A DNA stretch of 64,000 nucleotides, taken from positions 1,116,001 through 1,180,000 of the forward strand of contig NZ_AP024884.1 of NCBI RefSeq assembly GCF_024346955.1, in the 5' to 3' direction. Source of the DNA: Vibrio mangrovi (GTDB lineage: Bacteria; Pseudomonadota; Gammaproteobacteria; Enterobacterales; Vibrionaceae). This document shows, piece after piece, positions 17,928 through 25,690 of this stretch. A program made the position numbers and the translations under genes. Within the stretch, counting starts at the first letter, position 1. The number at the start of each line of letters is the position of its first letter. The notes under the pieces were generated by a model. It did no database searches, was not told the DNA's origin, and saw nothing but the letters and a program-made list of their open reading frames with translations.

Positions 17928-18821
17928 CTACCTGCGATGATAACGCAAAGCATCGACCAATAACCGGAAAGCCGGTGAAGAGAGCTGACGGTTCGGATAA
18001 TAAAGATAGTAACCGTCAAATGGCAGACACCAATCTTCCAGGACACGTTCTAACCGGCCTTGCTTGATATGCTCTTCAACCAGATCCTCTGGAACATAAC
18101 TAATACCCAATCCGGATAATGCCGCATCCAAACGTCCTATGGAACTGGTCATCACAACCTGCCCCTTCACATTCACATTGATCTCTTTCCCGTCCTTTTC
18201 AAATTCCCAGACATACATGCCGCCATAAGTCGGTAGTCGTATATTAATACAGTTATGCTCGACCAGCTCATGAGGTATTGTCGGTTTCTGCCGCTTCTGC
18301 CAGTATTCGGGAGTTGCCACAACGGCCATACGCAAAGGCGGAGAAATCGGTACGGCAATCATATCCTTATCCAGATTCTCACCCAGACGAATCCCCGCAT
18401 CAAAGCGTTCAGCAACGATATCAACGAATCCATAATTCACACTGATTTCGACGGAAATATCGGGATATTCCAGTAACAACTGACGCACTTTCGGCCACAG
18501 AAAAGTGTTGGCAGCATGCTCAGCCGCTGTAATCCGAATCGTACCGGCCGGGCGTAATTTAAACTCATTAATTAGCTCCAGCTCACGATCAATATCCTCA
18601 AGTTTAGGGGCTATTGACTGAAGTAAACGCTCACCAGCTTCCGTTGGAGACACACTCCGTGTCGTCCGGTTCAACAACCGGACATCCAGACGCTCCTCCA
18701 ACCCTTTCACGGTATGACTTAACGCCGACTGAGACACCCCCAGCAACCCGGCGGCTTTGGTAAAACTACCTTCCCGGGCAACCGTCACAAATGCCAGCAG
18801 ATCGTTGTAATTCTTATTCAT
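17928..18821 (-). CDS. LysR-family transcriptional regulator
   Basis: 297-residue LysR-type regulator. N-terminal winged helix-turn-helix at about residues 15-60 (EGSFTKAAGLLGVSQSALSHTV then the LLNRTTRSVSPTEAG wing), followed by the substrate-binding co-inducer domain (IRITAAEHAANTFLWPKV). ATG 18821 (MNKNYNDLLAF) fits the family better than the in-frame ATG 18842. Target unknown: neighbours on both sides are on the same strand or unrelated, so the usual divergent-gene argument does not apply. Confidence 0.9.
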   Translation of the reverse strand: MNKNYNDLLAFVTVAREGSFTKAAGLLGVSQSALSHTVKGLEERLDVRLLNRTTRSVSPTEAGERLLQSIAPKLEDIDRELELINEFKLRPAGTIRITAAEHAANTFLWPKVRQLLLEYPDISVEISVNYGFVDIVAERFDAGIRLGENLDKDMIAVPISPPLRMAVVATPEYWQKRQKPTIPHELVEHNCINIRLPTYGGMYVWEFEKDGKEINVNVKGQVVMTSSIGRLDAALSGLGISYVPEDLVEEHIKQGRLERVLEDWCLPFDGYYLYYPNRQLSSPAFRLLVDALRYHRR

Positions 18822-18922
18822 GGTATTCTCGCAGAAACGCAATCCTGAAGTTCTCCGGATATATTAACCGAATCCGTATAACAGTTCACATTGAGTTCCC
18901 ACAAACGTACCTGAGAGAAAAA

Positions 18923-19261
18923 TTAAAGATTCCCTTCCTTACCTGAACGACGTACAAAAAAAACAACAACTAGTGTGGATACAATAACCTGAGCAACAAA
19001 CAGAATGAGATTAAGCACCTCATATTGCTCGTCCTGCCATGTATTCATGAATCGCGTGATCAAAAAAAAGGCAATCACAGAAAATGTCATTGCCCACCCA
19101 TATATCCTATTGATGCGATACCACTGCTGTTGATCGCTGAAAGTTAATTTTATCCTCACGCCATAGAATCGGTTTGGTCTGACTTTTCCAAATGCCAACG
19201 GAAGGGCAGTAATCAGAAAAATAAGGCTACCTATGCTCAACAGTAAGAAAGAAGTACCCAT
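18923..19261 (-). CDS. SdpI-family small membrane protein
   Basis: 112-residue membrane protein with three hydrophobic segments (about residues 3-23, 53-73 and 83-103). Between the first two lies the SdpI/YhfL-type motif RPNRFYGVRIKLTFSD...W..IN..YGWAM, a family named after the Bacillus SdpC-toxin immunity protein; most members have no known role. ATG 19261 with AGAGGA upstream is preferred over 19300. No toxin gene is next to it. Confidence 0.75.
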   Translation of the reverse strand: MGTSFLLLSIGSLIFLITALPLAFGKVRPNRFYGVRIKLTFSDQQQWYRINRIYGWAMTFSVIAFFLITRFMNTWQDEQYEVLNLILFVAQVIVSTLVVVFFVRRSGKEGNL

Positions 19262-19361
19262 AGAAATCCTCTTGCTATATACGATCCCGTTTATGTGCAA
19301 TCCTGAATTCTGTATGAGAGCGAGTAAATAAGCAACGGTTTCTGTAACTTCAGGTGAAGAC

Positions 19362-19392
19362 AGTTCAGTCGTCTCGGAAAAACGGCTGAACT
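19362..19392. terminator. Inverted repeat after the Nit1C operon
   Basis: AGTTCAGTCGT (19362-19372) and ACGGCTGAACT (19382-19392) can pair over 11 bp with one wobble or mismatch. It lies 53 bases beyond the stop of the last Nit1C gene, so it may end that transcript, but there is no T-run on either side, so it could also be an RNA-stabilising hairpin. Confidence 0.4.
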
Positions 19393-19444
19393 ATCGTGGT
19401 CATTTACAACAGTGGTCATTTACAAACGAACGGCTATCACCATG

Positions 19445-20725
19445 CTAAGCAGAAATTTTCTCTGGAGTTCTCGTTGGAATAACCGATTGATCATCGGATA
19501 TACACCGAACTAAATATTCCGCATCAGTCGCCACACCGGCAAAGCGCCCGGATCCCCATGTATGAAGCCATGAGAGGCCAATAAAATAAAGCCCGCTGAC
19601 AGAAGTCACACCCCGTTCATGAACAGGTGTACCACAACCGTTGAATACCGGCACGTCCACCCATCTGAAATCAGACATAAAGCCAATACACCAAATGATA
19701 GATGTGATCCCTTCCTCCGCAAGATGGCATGTTTCTCGCTCCTGCTTCGGTTCCCACACAGGCGTGTACTGGTATCCTTCAGGAGCGACAATCCTATTCT
19801 TACGGATATAATCATCTATGCGCCGATTGACACTGTTGTACACATCATCCGCACGGGCAAGATTTTGCGCTAAAGTCGGCGCAAATTTCATTTCGCCGTG
19901 TTCGTAATCAAGCAGGTGCCCAAACAACGTCATACCTTCCGTCGCAAATTTGCGTAAATCAATATCGTGTCCACCATCCCGTCCTGTCACATAATGATTG
20001 GTATTATGACGGACATCTTTTCCTAAAGGATGTTGATTTACCGAGAGTTTGTAATATTGCATACGCTCAAGCCACTCAACGACATCCCGGCCACGATAAT
20101 GTCTTGCAACTCTCGGCGCGTTACCCGTTACCAGATAAACTTTTTTTCCGGCCAGATGTAGGTCTTCAGCAATCTGGGCTCCGGACTGGCCGGAACCTAC
20201 AACCATTACTGCACCGTCAGGAAGCTGGCCGGGATTCTTATACTGCACCGAATGAATCTGTACCATACTTGCCGGAATTTTTTCGGCCATACGCGGAATG
20301 AGTGGCTGCTGATAGCCGCCGGTAGCAATAACCACCTGATCTGCCGTATATTCACCATGGCTTGTAGAGACATGATAGATACCCTGATCATTTTTTGTCA
20401 CTTTTTCTACAGTCACGCCTTCAACCACTGGTGCATTCACCTTCTCAGCAAAGCGGTTTAAATAATCAATGACTTCATCCCGGGTCATAAACCCCTGAGG
20501 ATCATCACCATCATACGGATGACCGGGTAGTAAACACTGCCAGTTGGGTGTCACCAGAGTAAATGAATCCCAGCGTTCATGCTTCCAACTATGCATCACT
20601 GTGCGTTTTTCAATCACCAGATGGTCTATTTTTTCCTGTTGCAGATAGTAGCTGACGGACAATCCCGATTGCCCACTCCCAACGATAATTACGCTATAGT
20701 GTTTTTTATAGGTATCACTCATCAT
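19445..20725 (-). CDS. nitH: Flavin-dependent monooxygenase of the Nit1C cluster (MSMEG_0569 type)
   Basis: 426-residue FAD/NADPH oxidoreductase of the flavin-containing monooxygenase group. Two Rossmann motifs are visible: FAD-binding GSGQSGLSVSYYL near residue 16 and NADPH-binding VGSGQSGAQIAEDL near residue 175. ATG 20725 follows AAGGG. It is the last gene of a seven-gene operon and the MSMEG_0569 family is found almost only in this setting. In the cyanide-utilisation literature the gene is called nitH. The substrate is not known to me. Confidence 0.88.
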   Translation of the reverse strand: MMSDTYKKHYSVIIVGSGQSGLSVSYYLQQEKIDHLVIEKRTVMHSWKHERWDSFTLVTPNWQCLLPGHPYDGDDPQGFMTRDEVIDYLNRFAEKVNAPVVEGVTVEKVTKNDQGIYHVSTSHGEYTADQVVIATGGYQQPLIPRMAEKIPASMVQIHSVQYKNPGQLPDGAVMVVGSGQSGAQIAEDLHLAGKKVYLVTGNAPRVARHYRGRDVVEWLERMQYYKLSVNQHPLGKDVRHNTNHYVTGRDGGHDIDLRKFATEGMTLFGHLLDYEHGEMKFAPTLAQNLARADDVYNSVNRRIDDYIRKNRIVAPEGYQYTPVWEPKQERETCHLAEEGITSIIWCIGFMSDFRWVDVPVFNGCGTPVHERGVTSVSGLYFIGLSWLHTWGSGRFAGVATDAEYLVRCISDDQSVIPTRTPEKISA

Positions 20726-20749
20726 CTTCTTACCCTTGTTGTTGGCAAA

Positions 20750-21067
20750 TTAATCTCTGTCGGCGAGTTCATCGGTGAAAAATTTTTCCACAATAATCGA
20801 TAAGTGTTCATCAGCGTAAAACGTGATGAATTCGCGACAACGTAGTCGGATTCGTTCCAGTTGTTCATAAGCTCCGGAGCAGGCAAACCCATACTTCGCT
20901 TCAACCCGCTCGCTGGCTATCTTTAACGCCTTCTCACACTGGTGAAGAAAAACTTCAGGCGTATAGGCAATACCCGGTTCGAGATACTCCTTGATCACAC
21001 TTGAAGGCGAATAACAAATTTCCGTTCCTCCTTTTGGCCACTTCACTGCAAATTTTGTTACCGGCAT
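20750..21067 (-). CDS. nitG: Nit1C cluster protein MSMEG_0570 type
   Basis: 105-residue protein of the family annotated as nitrogen starvation response protein MSMEG_0570. Conserved pattern visible: FAVKWPKGGTEICYSPSSVI at the N-terminus, then EYLEPGIAYTPEVF, ASERVEAKYGFACSGA and a C-terminal IRLRC helix. Two cysteines are conserved-looking. The start overlaps the end of the AIR-synthase-like gene by ten bases. Biochemical role unknown; probably an accessory subunit or binding protein. Confidence 0.87.
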   Translation of the reverse strand: MPVTKFAVKWPKGGTEICYSPSSVIKEYLEPGIAYTPEVFLHQCEKALKIASERVEAKYGFACSGAYEQLERIRLRCREFITFYADEHLSIIVEKFFTDELADRD

Positions 21068-22032
21068 AGCGCATACTCCTTCTCTGGGGGAAAATTCCAG
21101 AATGTTTCCTGCTCGAAATCCCAGAAAGTTGCATGCTGTGTTCCATAACCCACCGTGACCTGGGCTGTCTCATTGACAGTTCCTATCACGCTGACAGAAA
21201 TTCCCCGTTTCTGAAAAAGTGCGGTAATTTCAGGAATGCATTCATGTTCACAGCTAATCAGATAGCCAAAGCTGGGGAAAGTCAGCAGCCAGTCGGCCAA
21301 TGACACGTCCCGTGGCCGGGTAATTTCTGCCAGTTGAATGTCTGCTCCCCGGCCGGAACAACTCATAAGCATCAGAACCGTTCCCAACAGGCCGGCCTGA
21401 CTGATGTCTTTGCATCCGGTAACACCATCGATCCGGGCTAGTTGTGGAAATAATGCCAAATTTTCTCTCAACTGTCCTTTCGGGGCCGTAGTCGCCGCGT
21501 TCCAGTTTAAAAATGGCGCCATGTACTGGCCTCTCAGATCAACAACGGCAAGTAACGCATTCCCCGGCTGCACATCGAAACTGGTCATCAGCGTCGTCGC
21601 CCGGCCAAGTACCGCAACCGACAGCTGATTATAGGGTGTATGGTGGCAGGTATGACCGCCAACGACATCAACCTCATAGGCACGGGCTGCATCTAAAATA
21701 CCATGCTGAAGACGTTGAATATCCTGAGAGTTTTTACCCCAAACGGCATTCACAACTGCTGTCGGCGTTCCGCCCATCGCCGCAATATCACTCAAATTAA
21801 CCATGACTGAACACCAGCCGGCAAACCAGGGATCATGCTCGACAAATTCCGGAATAAAACCCTCAATCGCCAGCAAGTCATAACCATTACCATGGGGAAT
21901 GACTGCCGTATCGTCCCCATTCGGATACCCCCAGCGGTTGACAGGTTCGAACCGGTCAAAGACATGACTCAACTGCCGCTTACCTTCAATTCCTGTAGCC
22001 TGCCGGACTTGCTTTATTAAACACTCAAGCAT
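21058..22032 (-). CDS. nitF: AIR-synthase-like protein of the Nit1C cluster (sll0787 type)
   Basis: 324-residue PurM/SelD-fold protein of the sll0787 family. The ATP-binding N-terminal half shows DDTAVIPHGNGYDLLAIEGF and WCSVMVNLSDIAAMGGTP; the C-terminal half contains GVTGCKDISQAG. PurM relatives activate an amide or carboxylate with ATP for ring closure or similar chemistry, so an ATP-dependent cyclisation or phosphorylation step in the pathway is likely. Start overlaps the end of the GNAT gene by eight bases. Confidence 0.88.
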   Translation of the reverse strand: MLECLIKQVRQATGIEGKRQLSHVFDRFEPVNRWGYPNGDDTAVIPHGNGYDLLAIEGFIPEFVEHDPWFAGWCSVMVNLSDIAAMGGTPTAVVNAVWGKNSQDIQRLQHGILDAARAYEVDVVGGHTCHHTPYNQLSVAVLGRATTLMTSFDVQPGNALLAVVDLRGQYMAPFLNWNAATTAPKGQLRENLALFPQLARIDGVTGCKDISQAGLLGTVLMLMSCSGRGADIQLAEITRPRDVSLADWLLTFPSFGYLISCEHECIPEITALFQKRGISVSVIGTVNETAQVTVGYGTQHATFWDFEQETFWNFPPEKEYALCR

Positions 22033-22615
22033 AGCTTTCTTCTCCCACCCAGCACCGGGATAACTGATTTAAGACTTTGGTATCCACACGCAGCGACCTT
22101 CCCTCGACCCAGAAACCATCCTCCATACCGGAGAGTATCGGGTAATAAGACAGATCTGCTGACATCGCAACATGGGGTTTCCCAAACGCGGAGCAAGATT
22201 GAGTCGCTATCCAGTTTAATTTCCGGAACAGTTTTTCGTTGCGTTTCTGTACGGTGGCATAAAAAGCATCACATCCCAATGTCACTGCGCTTCTGACCGC
22301 AAGTTCAATCAACGCAGCCCCCAGAACGCCTTCACGCCGGAAGGCTTTATCGACAGCCAGCCTTGATCCATACCAGATACGCTCCGAGATCCGGTGAATC
22401 CGGACTGTCCCGACAACCTTCTCCGGCATACCGGCAATATGAGTAACTGCAACCAATGTATATGCTTCACCGTCATGCTCATCGAAGTCATGACCATCAA
22501 ACATTTCCTGTTCAATACAGAAAACAGCATTACGAATACGATGAGCCTGTGTCAGCTCCCAATCGGAAGTTGCCCATTTCACCTGAAAATGATGATTCTC
22601 TCTAATCACATTCAT
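22025..22615 (-). CDS. nitE: GNAT N-acyltransferase of the Nit1C cluster (sll0786 / MSMEG_0567 type)
   Basis: 196-residue GCN5-type acyltransferase. Acyl-CoA-binding region visible as SRLAVDKAFRREGVLGAALI near residues 95-115; N-terminal part has RIRNAVFCIEQEMFDGHDF. ATG 22615 follows a GAGGAGGAG site; the in-frame TTG at 22618 is unlikely. Some relatives are fused to the AIR-synthase-like partner; here they are separate but overlapping genes. Confidence 0.88.
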   Translation of the reverse strand: MNVIRENHHFQVKWATSDWELTQAHRIRNAVFCIEQEMFDGHDFDEHDGEAYTLVAVTHIAGMPEKVVGTVRIHRISERIWYGSRLAVDKAFRREGVLGAALIELAVRSAVTLGCDAFYATVQKRNEKLFRKLNWIATQSCSAFGKPHVAMSADLSYYPILSGMEDGFWVEGRSLRVDTKVLNQLSRCWVGEESYA

Positions 22616-23726
22616 CAATCAGCTCCTCCTCATACTCAGAAAGAGAAGAACAGGCTCCGCATTTAACACATCCTGCTTTTGTTCCGGCAGAGCGCATCTC
22701 TGCATCAATCAACATCCGTGACAGTGGCCGTAATACTGAGGCCATAAACTCAGATGATGGAGCAGGATGATCTTCCAGTGGTGTGCCTCTGATCGGAACA
22801 AACGGAACAACAAAGGGATACACGCCGATGTCTATCAACTCTGCACTGAATTCAAGGATCGTTTCCCGGGAGTCACCCAATCCGGCCAATATATAAGTAC
22901 TTACCTGCCCCCGGCCAAAAACACGGACGGCAGCCCGATAAGCTTTCAGATAGTATTCAACCGGTATCTCCGCTTTACCGGGAGTGATTTTCTGCCGGAC
23001 AGAAGGCGTGATCACTTCCAGATGCATGCCGAGTGAATCAATTCCAGCATCTTTCATTTTCTGAAACCACGAGAAATCATCCGGAGGCTCACACTGCCCC
23101 TGAACGGGAATATCAACCACATGTTTAATTGCCAGTGCGCTCTCACATATGGCCCGGGCACCTCTGTCACTGTGGTTCGGCGTACCGGTTGTCATCACAA
23201 CATGTTTGATACCATCCAGTTCAACAGCTGCCTGTACAACTTCCGCCAACTGCTCCGGTGCTTTACGATTGATCGTCCTGCCCGCATACAACGACTGACC
23301 AATAGAACAGAACTGACATGCCTTTCTGCGGTTTTCATAACGAATGCAGGTTTGAATCACCGTCGTTGCCAATACATCAGTACTGTGTAATGTTGCAATA
23401 TGGCTGAACGGCACACCTTCAGCGGTCACCCGATCATAAAATGCCGGTTTAGCGGTCAGCTGAACTTCCGTGACCGGAATCAGTTCACCACTGATCTCAT
23501 TGTTTTTCAGTAACATATCACCAGACAAGGTGTACTTCGATTCCCATGCGGTCTGGGTGAATGTCGGAATCATCAGTGTTCTGCCACTAAACTGCATGGC
23601 CTGATGATCAGACGGTCCGGCACCACCTTTCCGGCTGACCACTTGCTGCCGGGTTCCCATTAATCTGACACCCTGTGTCTGAATCTCTGTGAGTAGGTCG
23701 GCGTCAACAGAAAGATTGTCATTCAT
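22602..23726 (-). CDS. nitD: Radical SAM enzyme of the Nit1C cluster (MSMEG_0568 type)
   Basis: 374-residue radical SAM protein. The cluster-binding cysteines are spaced C-x9-C-x2-C (Cys127, Cys137, Cys140 in CIRYENRRKACQFC), not the usual C-x3-C-x2-C; this is characteristic of the MSMEG_0568 family. The C-terminus has an additional C-x2-C-x2-C (Cys353, 356, 359) that may hold a second Fe-S cluster. SAM-domain features TTGTPNHSDRG and LGMHLEVITPSVR follow. Start overlaps the nitrilase stop; its own end overlaps the GNAT start. Confidence 0.9.
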   Translation of the reverse strand: MNDNLSVDADLLTEIQTQGVRLMGTRQQVVSRKGGAGPSDHQAMQFSGRTLMIPTFTQTAWESKYTLSGDMLLKNNEISGELIPVTEVQLTAKPAFYDRVTAEGVPFSHIATLHSTDVLATTVIQTCIRYENRRKACQFCSIGQSLYAGRTINRKAPEQLAEVVQAAVELDGIKHVVMTTGTPNHSDRGARAICESALAIKHVVDIPVQGQCEPPDDFSWFQKMKDAGIDSLGMHLEVITPSVRQKITPGKAEIPVEYYLKAYRAAVRVFGRGQVSTYILAGLGDSRETILEFSAELIDIGVYPFVVPFVPIRGTPLEDHPAPSSEFMASVLRPLSRMLIDAEMRSAGTKAGCVKCGACSSLSEYEEELIDECD

Positions 23727-24709
23727 TAATTGATTCCTCCCGGGACTGATTCCTGTGGCTCCGGAGATTCACGCAACCCGGCCATTGGCGAAATATATTG
23801 TGAGACTTCCCGGTTGATTTTCAGGCTCAGTAACTCCGGACGGGCATAATGTCCGACGGAGTCCATCATTCGTTTACGCTTATCGATCAGTGAAAAATCC
23901 AGATCGGCAATAAGCAAACCTTCACCTTCCACAATCGGTGGTACAAGATGCTTTCCCTCCGGAGAGACAATTGCGGTATGACATCCGCCTCTGAACCTTT
24001 TTTGCAACTCAGGATCTGTCGTGATCCGGGCTATCTGTTCTTCGGTCAGCCAACCGGTTGAATTAACCACAAAACAGCCGGATTCAAGTGCATGATGACG
24101 GATAGTAACATCCATTTGCTCCGCAAAAACCGGGCCGACAAGTGAACCGGGAAACTGAGAGCAGTGAATCTGTTCATGCTGTGTCATTAAACAGTAACGG
24201 GCCAGAGGATTGTAGTGTTCCCAGCAGGCCAGAGCACCAATACGCCCTTTAGCTGTTTCAACGACTTTGAGCCCGGAAGCATCCCCTTGTCCCCAAATCA
24301 TACGTTCATGATAAGTAGGGGTAATTTTTCTGCGCTTAAGAACCAGTTCCCCTTCATCATTAAAAATAAGTTGGGTATTAAACAGTGTTCCATACGCTCT
24401 TTCATTCACTCCCACAACGACAACCATGTGATGCTCTTTCGCTTTATCTGCGATTGCTTGCGTCGTCTTCCCGGGAACATGAACTGCCTGTTCATATAGT
24501 CTGAGGTGTGCTTTCCCCTGTTTTGCCGGCGCTTCAATGAAAGAGAAATAAGGGTAATACGGTAAAAACGTTTCGGGAAATACGATCAATTCAACGCCCT
24601 GCTCTGCAGCCTGATCGATCATCTTCAATACTTTTGAGAGTGTGCCGTCCAGACTCTCTAAATCCGGAGAAATCTGAACGGCAGCAGCCCGTACAATTTT
24701 CTTATGCAT
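23726..24709 (-). CDS. nitC: Nit6803-type nitrilase
   Basis: 327-residue nitrilase (carbon-nitrogen hydrolase), which hydrolyses nitriles to acid and ammonia. The Glu-Lys-Cys triad is visible: Glu46 (VFPETFLPYYPY), Lys128 (RRKITPTYHER) and Cys162 (GALACWEHYNPLARY). The in-frame TTG at 24724 lies before GGGAGG, the likely ribosome site for ATG 24709. Nit1C nitrilases of this type (NitC) were found to be required for growth on cyanide in Pseudomonas, which makes nitrogen recovery from cyanide or a nitrile the best hypothesis. Confidence 0.93.
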   Translation of the reverse strand: MHKKIVRAAAVQISPDLESLDGTLSKVLKMIDQAAEQGVELIVFPETFLPYYPYFSFIEAPAKQGKAHLRLYEQAVHVPGKTTQAIADKAKEHHMVVVVGVNERAYGTLFNTQLIFNDEGELVLKRRKITPTYHERMIWGQGDASGLKVVETAKGRIGALACWEHYNPLARYCLMTQHEQIHCSQFPGSLVGPVFAEQMDVTIRHHALESGCFVVNSTGWLTEEQIARITTDPELQKRFRGGCHTAIVSPEGKHLVPPIVEGEGLLIADLDFSLIDKRKRMMDSVGHYARPELLSLKINREVSQYISPMAGLRESPEPQESVPGGIN

Positions 24710-24726
24710 ACTGCCGCCTCCCAAGA

Positions 24727-25209
24727 CTATAATGTCCAGGTATCGAGAATCACCGCATTATCGCGGAGATGAAGTAATTTCAGATCCATCACATCAAGTG
24801 GATTAATTGGTGTAATACCTTCGATCAGTGAAGGCTCTCCATGACCATAGAGCGCTTGCAGCGCAAAGCGGCAGGCGTAAACTTTACCGCCTTCCGCCAT
24901 GAATTTTTTAAGCTGATTCGCGTAATTCTGATGCCCGGGAAATGCTTCATCGCCGAGCGTTGGAAAGCCTCTCTGGATTCCCAGCGTGACACCTGGTCCA
25001 TACAGCAGGATCGATGTCTCAAATCCTTTCCGCTGTAGCCGGGTTGCCTGAAGCATATTCACCAGACCAATCGAACCTTCAAAAGCGACCGTATGAAATG
25101 TTACCAATGCTTTCTGACCCGGCTTCGCCTTCACGTCTTCAAATACTTTCTCTTCATAATCAACAAAGAAGTCACCATCTTTATGCAATGGGGTTTCTAC
25201 TTTTGGCAT
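24727..25209 (-). CDS. nitB: Nit1C cluster first gene, MSMEG_0572 / sll0783 type
   Basis: 160-residue protein of the family called nitrogen starvation response protein MSMEG_0572/sll0783. The middle has a DsrE-like look: ATRLQRKGFETSILLYGPGV, then GGKVYACRFALQALYG with a single conserved-looking cysteine near residue 113, placed where sulfur-relay DsrE/TusD proteins carry theirs. Role unknown. It is the first gene of the seven-gene operon, with a GGAGATAAA ribosome site, and its promoter lies in the 480-base gap shared with the MocR regulator. Confidence 0.88.
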   Translation of the reverse strand: MPKVETPLHKDGDFFVDYEEKVFEDVKAKPGQKALVTFHTVAFEGSIGLVNMLQATRLQRKGFETSILLYGPGVTLGIQRGFPTLGDEAFPGHQNYANQLKKFMAEGGKVYACRFALQALYGHGEPSLIEGITPINPLDVMDLKLLHLRDNAVILDTWTL

Positions 25210-25413
25210 TTACTTTATCTCCGAATTATTCTTATTTAAGCAACTGAAATCGTCAGCCCCGGAGAAACACCTGCAGTAGCAATGCCAATAATCACCGTCC
25301 AAAAAGCAATCAATATGCGATAAAGCAATTCATTGCATAATTAAAATTTCTTAAAACTGAATTTTTTAGCGCAATCAGTCATATATATCAGCCCACAAAC
25401 GTAAGCAGCATTG

Positions 25414-25467
25414 CACCAATATAAGACAAAACTCACCAATATAGTGCAAACCTACCCATATAAGTGT
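25414..25467 (+). promoter_or_regulatory. Triple direct-repeat operator candidate
   Basis: Three copies of a CACCAATATAnnnnn unit start at 25414 (CACCAATATAAGACA), 25434 (CACCAATATAGTGCA) and 25453 (TACCCATATAAGTGT). The 19-20-base period is about two helical turns, the arrangement expected for head-to-tail binding by MocR/GabR-type dimers. The sites lie in the control region of the Nit1C cluster. Confidence 0.6.
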
Positions 25468-25669
25468 GGAGTTATACTGTTGAATTGTGAGTGATATAGC
25501 TCAGTGAACAACCGGTTTCAATACGATTAAGTATCAGATTCATAACTTAATCATCTCATTTGATTGAATCATATCGCAGTAACCAAACTCATTTGAAAGA
25601 GAGCTTGCCCTACTAAGCAAGATCATATAATCAACAAAAGTGAAACGCCATGGAAACAATTTGTAACAT

Positions 25670-25684
25670 CACCAAAATGGTGCA
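25670..25684 (+). promoter_or_regulatory. Fourth operator-like copy at regulator start
   Basis: CACCAAAATGGTGCA differs at two positions from the copy at 25434. It ends six bases before the ATG of the MocR-type gene, covering its ribosome-binding area, which suggests autorepression. The site is itself a near-palindrome (CACC...GGTG). Confidence 0.55.
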
Positions 25685-25690
25685 TCGCCT

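Larger units (their letters stand above)
25210..25690. promoter_or_regulatory. Divergent control region of Nit1C operon and MocR regulator
   Basis: 481-base AT-rich gap between nitB and the MocR-type regulator. It contains three direct repeats around 25414-25467 and a related site at 25670-25684, described separately. No further ORF is supported. It must hold the promoters of both transcripts. Confidence 0.7.
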
